Assembly: GCA_950059285.1 (NCBI GenBank)
Contig: CATLTV010000031.1
Span: forward strand, 1 to 37,303
Direction of reading: 5' to 3'
Source: an uncultured Pseudomonadota bacterium
Lineage (GTDB): Bacteria > Myxococcota_A > Bradymonadia > Bradymonadales > Bradymonadaceae
Length of the DNA stretch: 37,303 nucleotides
A program made the translations under genes and the position numbers. Of this stretch, positions 1 to 6,184 are shown piece by piece (position 1 is the stretch's first letter; every line of letters starts with the position of its first letter). The notes below the pieces were generated by a model that made no database searches, had not been told where the DNA came from, and saw only the letters and a program-made list of their open reading frames with translations.

Positions 1-2920
1 CGAGACCACGGGTGGGTTTGAGATGTCGCGACCCCCACTTCCTCGAAACAGAGGACTGAAACCAATATCGCTCTGTGTGCGAACAAGATCGCGCAATGTC
101 GCGACCCCCACTTCCTCGAAACAGAGGACTGAAACGTGAATATCCGTCACGCGTCATAACGTCTTCGATGTCGCGACCCCCACTTCCTCGAAACAGAGGA
201 CTGAAACCTCGACTAGTGCGATCACTTGCTCGATTGTGTATGGTCGCGACCCCCACTTCCTCGAAACAGAGGACTGAAACTAGGCATAAGCTATCTCTCT
301 TATACCCTCTCTAGGTCGCGACCCCCACTTCCTCGAAACAGAGGACTGAAACTTTGCGCCAAACGTCTCCACGATCTGGTATCTCTCGTCGCGACCCCCA
401 CTTCCTCGAAACAGAGGACTGAAACTTTCACTGTCTCACCTCATGTAGGGCTGAATCAGGTCGCGACCCCCACTTCCTCGAAACAGAGGACTGAAACCTG
501 ATGGGCCTTGACCCCTCACACATCCTTGACCACTGTCGCGACCCCCACTTCCTCGAAACAGAGGACTGAAACCTTGACTAAAAATATCACTAACTCTTTC
601 AAAAGTTGGTCGCGACCCCCACTTCCTCGAAACAGAGGACTGAAACCTTGTCGAGTTCGTCACAAAGTTGATCTGTAAGTTGTCGCGACCCCCACTTCCT
701 CGAAACAGAGGACTGAAACATCACCTTTACCAGAAAAACAAACCTTAAAGGTGAAGTCGCGACCCCCACTTCCTCGAAACAGAGGACTGAAACCTCGCTC
801 AATCAAAGCGAACCTATTGTTCTTAGTCGTCGCGACCCCCACTTCCTCGAAACAGAGGACTGAAACCATTCATGATAGCGTGGCCGAAGCCACAATAGTG
901 GTCGCGACCCCCACTTCCTCGAAACAGAGGACTGAAACTTTTGTAGCCCCATGAGGGCTTTGTCTTTTCTTGTCGCGACCCCCACTTCCTCGAAACAGAG
1001 GACTGAAACCTCCCAGATTGATGGAGACTTCAATAACCGCGTCGTCGCGACCCCCACTTCCTCGACACAGAGGACTGAAACGTCAATAAGTCCCATCACG
1101 AGGACTGCCTTGAGTGTCGTCGCGACCCCCACTTCCTCGAAACAGAGGACTGAAACTTCTTGGCGAAAAATGACTTAAAAGTCATTTTTCGTCGCGACCC
1201 CCACTTCCTCGAAACAGAGGACTGAAACGTCGACGATGAGCAAATGGTGTTCGACGATCTTGAATGTCGCGACCCCCACTTCCTCGAAACAGAGGACTGA
1301 AACAATACTGCTTCATCCTTAGTCCTCCTTCTCAGGGTGGTCGCGACCCCCACTTCCTCGAAACAGAGGACTGAAACATGCTTCGGGGTGTATCTGTTGC
1401 GTGTGTCGTGGATGTCGCGACCCCCACTTCCTCGAAACAGAGGACTGAAACGTCTGTCTGGGCGTGGGCGGCGGGGGGTAGTAGCGTCGCGACCCCCACT
1501 TCCTCGAAACAGAGGACTGAAACATAGAGTTCAAAGTACGAACTGTTCGCTGCCAATCATGTCGCGACCCCCACTTCCTCGAAACAGAGGACTGAAACTT
1601 CGATGTTTTTATCCTTTAACCCTCTCCTCTTTTTATGTCGCGACCCCCACTTCCTCGACACAGAGGACTGAAACACCTTGTCTTCCAGAATGAGGTTGCA
1701 GTTCATCAGTCGCGACCCCCACTTCCTCGAAACAGAGGACTGAAACATATCTCACCCTCCAGCACGTAGGGGGCGTTCTTGCGTCGCGACCCCCACTTCC
1801 TCGAAACAGAGGACTGAAACACTCCGAGCGTGGTGCCAGCACGCTCGAAGAAAGGTCGCGACCCCCACTTCCTCGACACAGAGGACTGAAACGGTTATTG
1901 GTTTTGTTATTGGATGGGTTATGGTCGGGTCGCGACGCCCACTTCCTCGACACAGAGGACTGAAACCTGGCTGTTCATTGATGCCGTAAGGCGTTTAGTT
2001 TGAGGTCGCGACCCCCACTTCCTCGACACAGAGGACTGAAACTGAAGCCAATCAAAATGATTGTAGAGGATCGCCAGTAAGTCGTGACGCCCACTTCCTC
2101 GACACAGAGGACTGAAATTCGTTATAGAGACCGTGGTGGTTGTACTCGCAAAGTCGCGACCCCCACTTCCTCGACACAGAGGACTGAAACTGGTCAACTT
2201 TAAGAGGAAAGCACTCTACAAAGGCGTCGCGACCCCCACTTCCTCGACACAGAGGACTGAAACTTATTCTCGCTCGCCTTGCAGAAGTGCAAGGCAAGAT
2301 TGTCGCGACCCCCACTTCCTCGACACAGAGGACTGAAACTCTGTTTTTTGCACATGAAATGATGTGATCATCAAGTCGCGACCCCCACTTCCTCGACACA
2401 GAGGACTGAAACACCTGCCGCAGAGTCGATTTTCTATGTACGCTCTGGGTCGCGACCCCCACTTCCTCGACACAGAGGACTGAAACATGTATTGTAGTGC
2501 TAGATTGCTGGCGTGTTCGAGTCGCGACCCCCACTTCCTCGACACAGAGGACTGAAACCGCCAAAGTTATTTCATGAGTTACAGGATGTTCGGTCGCGAC
2601 CCCCACTTCCTCGACACAGAGGACTGAAACACCTGTACGTTCTACAAGCCACTGATAAAGCTCCGGTCGCGACCCCCACTTCCTCGACACAGAGGACTGA
2701 AACTTTCTACGCTTTCTGTAATCTTCTTCAACACTCCGTCGCGACGCCCACTTCCTCGACACAGAGGACTGAAACGCGCTCTCCTTGTCGACCGTGATCC
2801 TGTGTGATGCGCCGCGACCCCCACTTCCTCGACACAGAGGACTGAAACATAATGAAGAATATATTATGCCACGTTTGCGTCTGTCGCGACCCCCACTTCC
2901 TCGACACAGAGGGTTGCAAA
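1..2920 (+). CRISPR. CRISPR array, 40 repeats of 38 nt, 39 complete spacers, truncated by window start
   Basis: The repeat begins GTCGCGACCCCCACTTCC, continues TCGA(A/C)ACAGAGG and ends with ACTGAAAC. Repeat starts run 25, 98, 170, 243 through 2738, 2811 and 2883, and spacers are 33-38 nt. The window opens inside a spacer, so more units lie to the left. Inside the repeat, TCCTC and GAGGA form a 5-bp stem around a 6-nt loop, and the last 8 nt match the usual type III 5' tag, so the crRNA direction is plus. Twenty-three repeats carry A in the loop. Repeat 15 (1044), repeat 23 (1637) and all from repeat 26 (1855) onward carry C. Repeats at 1929, 2081 and 2738 read GACGCCC; the one at 2811 begins GCCGCG. 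The last (2883) decays after GAGG. Degeneration at the right end marks it as leader-distal, putting the leader outside the window. Several spacers contain strong internal inverted repeats (see findings). Confidence 0.99.
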
Positions 2921-3087
2921 ACGCTCCATCAAATTCCTCGCTGCGCCTCTTACACAAGGGTGATGACCTATTTAAGTGATTAGATATATAAAGGTTTTTT
3001 GATGGGTGGGCAGGCTACGCAAAAAATTTGTGTGAGAGTAAGCAGAGCGCTTGGAAGCGAGCTTGCGAGATTCCTTGGCTCTGCTGA

Positions 3088-3176
3088 TCTCGAACACAAC
3101 GTATCAAGCTCGCTCGCCTTGTTGGAACGTTTTGATGTGCATGGCGTGACTTTTCAAAACTATTAACACCCTCAAA
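3088..3176 (+). repeat. Leader-like element, copy A
   Basis: This ~89-bp stretch recurs in inverted orientation at 36700-36791 with about 80% identity by hand alignment. The first 21 bp (3088-3108) are identical in both; conserved blocks TCGCTCGCC, TGTTGGA, GACTTTT, AAAAC and ACCCTC follow in the same order. Copy A ends a few bases before an orphan CRISPR repeat, the position a CRISPR leader occupies, so it may be the leader of a collapsed second array. That role is inferred from position only; the leader of the main array lies outside the window and cannot be compared. Confidence 0.6.
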
Positions 3177-3180
3177 CTTG

Positions 3181-3213
3181 CCCCCTAACTTCCTCGACAT
3201 AGAGGACTGAAAC
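3181..3213 (+). repeat. Orphan degenerate CRISPR repeat
   Basis: The sequence matches the last ~31 nt of the array repeat, with TA inserted after CCCCC and one C-to-T change in the loop (GACATAGAGG). It keeps the 3' ACTGAAAC tag and the same orientation. It carries the leader-distal (C-type) loop form. It is 260 bp beyond the last array repeat, has no partner repeat downstream, and directly follows the leader-like element. Confidence 0.85.
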
Positions 3214-3248
3214 GTTTGCACTTCCTTCCTGTCACTCTAGCTCATATG

Positions 3249-3269
3249 AAGCTCCTGTGTTTGGAGCTT
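3249..3269 (+). terminator. Small hairpin after the orphan repeat
   Basis: AAGCTCC at 3249-3255 pairs perfectly with GGAGCTT at 3263-3269 around a 7-nt loop. Only a short T stretch follows, so it is a weak terminator at best; it may end transcription coming from the array. Confidence 0.4.
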
Positions 3270-3307
3270 TAACCGCGAGTTGGAGGTGATGAAGAGATGT
3301 GTTGTGT

Positions 3308-3337
3308 AAAAAGAGACCTTTTGAGGTCTCTTTTTTT
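3308..3337 (+). terminator. Intrinsic terminator
   Basis: AGAGACC (3312-3318) and GGTCTCT (3325-3331) form a stem with TTTTGA in the loop. It is flanked by an A run on the left and seven Ts on the right, the classical bidirectional Rho-independent layout. It should stop transcripts arriving from the CRISPR array before the small genes. Confidence 0.85.
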
Positions 3338-3512
3338 GTGCCTATCAAATAACTGAAATCAAAGGACTTTTAACATGATTAAATAATAAAAGAGTAAAAA
3401 AGTTGGGGGAAATAGTCAGTTTTGGGGCCTGATCAGACTCATTCAGGGTGTGAGCAGCCTGATTGTGTTGCTCGTGAGTTTGAAACTTGACTGATTTGTA
3501 AGGAGGTTCGTG

Positions 3513-3731
3513 ATGGATTTTCAAACGCTAGCGTTCAATGTGCTCAAGGAAGTTGGTGGCGCGGTCGCAAAACAAGGTGCCGTCGAAGTTGGCCAGCTTG
3601 TGGGTGAACTGGTTGATGAAGCATTTGATCTTGGCGTGGGTGAACAGCTTGGAAAGACCGTTGGCAAAGCGGTTGGCAAGCACGCTCCCGATGCTGTGGA
3701 TGTGCTGCTCCAGGCGCTCAAGGAGATCTAG
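3513..3731 (+). CDS. Small hypothetical protein, 72 aa
   Basis: I chose ATG at 3513 because AAGGAGG at 3500-3506 sits 6 nt upstream; an in-frame GTG at 3510 is too close to it. The product is short and probably all-helical, with regularly spaced glycines (KEVGGAVAKQG, VGELVDE, GEQLGKTVGKAVGKH) that could make a glycine-zipper amphipathic helix. It has no signal peptide and I recognise no family. It is the first of four small plus-strand genes lying between the array and the lipoprotein cluster. The strong ribosome-binding site supports translation. Possibilities include a small toxin-like or membrane-associating peptide, but nothing in the sequence decides this. Confidence 0.6.
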   Translation: MDFQTLAFNVLKEVGGAVAKQGAVEVGQLVGELVDEAFDLGVGEQLGKTVGKAVGKHAPDAVDVLLQALKEI

Positions 3732-3902
3732 AGCGTAATAAAGAAGGATCTGTTGGGAAAAGCTCGTAGAAATCGCGTATTTTGGTGTCGCAAAAACAGA
3801 ATGTAACACGGCTACTATCCTTGGTTTTTGCTCCTTAAACTCCACGCTTTCTACTTCTCTTTTCTTCCAGCAACTCCTTCTCCATCACGCTCTAACAGCA
3901 GC

Positions 3903-3950
3903 TCCAGTCAGACTCATGACCACCAGATGATGGTGATGAGCCTGACTGGA
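3903..3950 (+). other. Long imperfect hairpin upstream of the gene at 4015
   Basis: TCCAGTCAG at 3903-3911 pairs with CTGACTGGA at 3942-3950, and the stem continues inward through CTCAT and ACC, giving about 19 bp with two mismatches. It lies 64 bp before the next start codon and is followed by a pyrimidine-rich tract. It could terminate the preceding gene or be a 5'UTR structure. Confidence 0.6.
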
Positions 3951-4014
3951 CCCTGCTCTCTCTCACCCTACCCTGCTACCTACTTTTTAAATTTAACTCA
4001 TTTGGAGGTTATCG

Positions 4015-4257
4015 ATGCCGTTATTTCTTTTGCTTGGTGGTGCTGCTGCTTTCTGTGCTCTCGCTGTCGTTGCGGATGAACTTGACTGTGCGGAAAAAGC
4101 AGCACGTAAAAAACAGGACGCTGTAAAGAAGCGTGTTCAGCGTTCTGTGGATAAGGAGCTACAGAACGTACACAACCTTCATCAAGATCTCGATGCATCA
4201 CATCAGAAAGAGCTCGCGGAGGCGTTAAAAAAACGCAAGCAGCGCCTGATGAAGTAA
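4015..4257 (+). CDS. Small membrane-anchored helical protein, 80 aa
   Basis: GGAGG lies 8 nt before the ATG at 4015. The N-terminus (residues 1-20, MPLFLLLGGAAAFCALAVV) is one hydrophobic segment, either a membrane anchor or an uncleaved signal. The rest is strongly charged, rich in Lys, Gln and Glu, and should form a helix or coiled coil (roughly residues 26-80). I recognise no family. A perfect 18-bp hairpin directly follows the stop codon, so the gene looks like its own transcription unit or the end of one. The small genes nearby share this style: strong ribosome-binding site, about 80-110 residues, helical. Confidence 0.65.
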   Translation: MPLFLLLGGAAAFCALAVVADELDCAEKAARKKQDAVKKRVQRSVDKELQNVHNLHQDLDASHQKELAEALKKRKQRLMK

Positions 4258-4259
4258 GC

Positions 4260-4308
4260 GTTTGAAATAACGGTTGTTTTAACTAAAAATACAACCGTTA
4301 TTTCAAAC
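4260..4308 (+). terminator. Long perfect hairpin terminator
   Basis: An 18-bp perfect inverted repeat (4260-4277 with 4291-4308) surrounds a 13-nt A/T-rich loop, starting 3 nt after the stop codon at 4257. The outer arms read GTTTGAAATAAC and GTTATTTCAAAC. There is no long T run after it, but position and stem strength suggest termination or mRNA 3'-end protection. Confidence 0.75.
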
Positions 4309-4351
4309 ACTTTACACACAGCACACTCATTCTACATCATGGAGATCTATT

Positions 4352-4681
4352 ATGGTTGAACTTGTTCTCTCTACAGTCCTGAACTACCAATACAAGACCA
4401 CCCTCTCCGCCTACAAAAATTACCGTAAAGTGTGTCAAGAGACCGAGCAACTACTGGCCATGGAGCCCAACCTCCACAAGCTAGTCAAGCTCCACAGCGA
4501 AAAGCTCGAGGCGGAGCTGCGTCATAACTATGCGCTGCGCTCCGCAGTCACAAAGCTTTTGCCTGAGCTCCCCGCGCATGAGTTCCACCAGGCTCTAGAC
4601 ATGCTCACGGCACTGAAACATGAGACCGATTGCATGCTCTCTGGTGACAATGTGCTCCGTTTCTTGCTCTCTAATCAGTAA
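4352..4681 (+). CDS. Small helical hypothetical protein, 109 aa
   Basis: GGAG about 8 nt upstream supports ATG 4352. The protein is soluble-looking, rich in Leu, Glu, Lys and His, and predicted helical throughout (for example residues 24-60, with the heptad-like stretch LHKLVKLHSEKLEAEL). It has no signal peptide, Cys pair or catalytic motif that I can name. It lies 23 bp before the next small gene in the same direction, so the two are probably co-transcribed. Function unknown; a helical adaptor or partner of the next product is possible. Confidence 0.65.
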   Translation: MVELVLSTVLNYQYKTTLSAYKNYRKVCQETEQLLAMEPNLHKLVKLHSEKLEAELRHNYALRSAVTKLLPELPAHEFHQALDMLTALKHETDCMLSGDNVLRFLLSNQ

Positions 4682-4704
4682 TCCCACACCCCATGGAGGT
4701 ATTT

Positions 4705-4941
4705 ATGAAGAATCCTGCCAAGTTTTTCGCAACCCTTACTTGTGATCTTGTAAGGACAGAGTTTGAACTGCACAAACACAGGAAGATGCTCAAGGCACAG
4801 GCTGATCAACTTGAACAACACTGCCAGCTCGTCGAACAACAGCTTAAACAAGCGCAACAACGCACAGTACCCGAGCTGCCCGATGATGCCTCGGCCACAG
4901 AACGTCTCGAAGCCCTCTTACCTCTTATGCTCGAGCGCTAA
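4705..4941 (+). CDS. Small coiled-coil hypothetical protein, 78 aa
   Basis: The frame is open from ATG 4693, but that ATG is part of its own GGAGG (4695-4699), which is correctly spaced for ATG 4705, so I start there. Residues about 20-56 form a likely coiled coil rich in Gln, Leu and His (LEQHCQLVEQQLKQAQQ), followed by a Pro/Asp linker and a short C-terminal helix. Family not recognised. It follows the 109-aa gene by 23 bp, and its stop codon lies inside the left arm of a perfect 31-bp hairpin, so it ends the small-gene cluster. Confidence 0.65.
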   Translation: MKNPAKFFATLTCDLVRTEFELHKHRKMLKAQADQLEQHCQLVEQQLKQAQQRTVPELPDDASATERLEALLPLMLER

Positions 4942-5004
4942 GATAAAGCATCAAAGGGGCGAGCATTGATTCATCAATGCTCGCCCCTTTGATGCTTTAT
5001 CTTA
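4939..5004 (+). terminator. Perfect 31-bp hairpin overlapping a stop codon
   Basis: Positions 4939-4969 are the exact reverse complement of 4974-5004, with TTCA as the loop. The stem starts at the TAA of the upstream gene. Such length and perfection are unusual for an intrinsic terminator (typically 6-12 bp). It is paired with a second giant hairpin at 5012-5083 that serves the convergent gene. Confidence 0.85.
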
Positions 5005-5011
5005 TTGAAAT

Positions 5012-5083
5012 ATAAAACAAAAACGAATGACCATGCGGGCATTGCTCAGGCAATGCTCGCATGGTCATTCGGTTTTGTTTTAT
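5012..5083 (-). terminator. 33-bp hairpin terminator for the convergent lipoprotein gene
   Basis: Positions 5012-5044 pair with 5051-5083 over 33 bp with only two mismatches and a 6-nt loop (CTCAGG). Read on the minus strand it ends in a T-rich tract, and it lies about 30 bp after the stop of the minus-strand gene at 5115. The stem also has a T-rich flank on the plus side, so it can act in both directions. Confidence 0.85.
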
Positions 5084-5114
5084 GATGTGGTAACCCGATT
5101 AAAAAATTAAAAAA

Positions 5115-6113
5115 TTAAAAATTCTGGCGGTATACTTCCTTGCCTTCGCGGTTGATGTGCACGAACACATTTTCCTCATCAATGGGCACGGTGAGAGTTA
5201 ACTTGCCCTTGAAGCAAAGCGGGTACTTGTACTTTGCAGGGATCAGCTCCTTGCCTGTCTTGTCAATCAGACCCCAGGCACCCTCGCGTTTGATGGAGAG
5301 GATGTTGGGCTGACATGGAGTCGCGGCGGAGTCATAGCCTGGAGCGAGCACCCAGGCGCCCTTCTGGTCGACAAAACCCCACTGGCCGTTGATCAGCTTG
5401 GCAGGGGCGAGCCCGTGTGCAAAGTCTCCCACAAGCTCGAACTGGGCGGAGATGACAAACGTGCCCTCCCTGTCGATAAAGCCCCACGATTCACCCTGTT
5501 TGACGCCAGCCAAACCATCATGAAAGCTGTAAGCCTGATCAAACTGTGGTGAGATGACGTAGCTCCCTTTGGTGTCAATAAAGCCCCAGCGATCGCCCTG
5601 GCGTACAGCCGCCAGACCGTCCTCGAAGCGTTCGGCGTCGTCAAACTGCGGATTGATGACCTGTACTCCCTTGTGATCGACGTAGCCATACTTGCCATCA
5701 CGTATAATGAGCATCAACGCGTCAGAAGGGCCTGCGGCACCCTCAAACTGTGGATTGATGAGCCACTTGTTCTCCGTATCAATCACGCCATACCTCTTGT
5801 TCTGTTTTACAATCGCCCTCCCCTCATCAAACGTATGGGCGAACTCAAACTGTGGGTTGATGACGAGCTTGCCCGTGAAGTCACTGTAGCCCCAACTTTC
5901 ACCAAGCTTCACGGCGACCAGCTGGTTTGTACGTGAAGGTTGACCCGCCACATCATAGGTCTGGGGGACGACAATCTTGCCCTCATCATTCATGACACCA
6001 CACTTGCCCTCGTGACACACCGTGTAGTGAGTCTCGGGAGGCTCTCCAGAGCACCCCATTGTACAGAGCAACGCTGCGACGAACATAACATAAGATGTTG
6101 ATTTTAAATTCAT
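5115..6113 (-). CDS. WG-repeat lipoprotein, 332 aa
   Basis: The N-terminus is a signal peptide ending in a lipobox-like TMGC with Cys21 as the likely lipidated residue. The remainder is about eight tandem WG-type repeats of ~33 residues with the signature WG(F/Y)xDxxGxxVIxPQF (for example WGFIDTKGSYVISPQF), the KWG/WG-repeat family known from bacterial exported proteins. AAGGA about 8 nt before the ATG supports the start. It should be anchored in the cell envelope and act through repeat-mediated binding rather than catalysis. It is first from the left in a run of three minus-strand lipoprotein genes, but its own terminator and 71-bp upstream gap suggest a separate unit. The ligand is unknown. 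Confidence 0.9.
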   Translation of the reverse strand: MNLKSTSYVMFVAALLCTMGCSGEPPETHYTVCHEGKCGVMNDEGKIVVPQTYDVAGQPSRTNQLVAVKLGESWGYSDFTGKLVINPQFEFAHTFDEGRAIVKQNKRYGVIDTENKWLINPQFEGAAGPSDALMLIIRDGKYGYVDHKGVQVINPQFDDAERFEDGLAAVRQGDRWGFIDTKGSYVISPQFDQAYSFHDGLAGVKQGESWGFIDREGTFVISAQFELVGDFAHGLAPAKLINGQWGFVDQKGAWVLAPGYDSAATPCQPNILSIKREGAWGLIDKTGKELIPAKYKYPLCFKGKLTLTVPIDEENVFVHINREGKEVYRQNF

Positions 6114-6184
6114 TTCTATTCCTTGTTTTTGAGGTTAGTTTAGAGCCAGTTTTTATCAAGTCTGTGCGATGCACAGGTGAGGTG

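Larger units (their letters stand above)
2921..3512. other. Gene-free stretch after the array
   Basis: I see no convincing coding region in this ~590 bp. It holds, in order, an AT-rich patch near 2970-3000, a leader-like element (3088-3176), a degenerate orphan CRISPR repeat (3181-3213), a small hairpin (3249-3269), a canonical intrinsic terminator (3308-3337), and an AT-rich upstream region for the small gene at 3513. A short minus-strand reading frame over 3015-3221 runs through the orphan repeat and has no support. Confidence 0.7.

Noticed and set aside
75-2957. Many open frames through the CRISPR array, both strands
   Set aside because: They translate the 38-nt repeat over and over (for example SRPPLPRNRGLK or VSVLCFEEVGVAT) and have no ribosome-binding sites; they are repeat artefacts.
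3015-3221. 68-aa minus-strand open frame
   Set aside because: It starts inside the orphan repeat region, crosses the leader-like element and has no supporting start signal.
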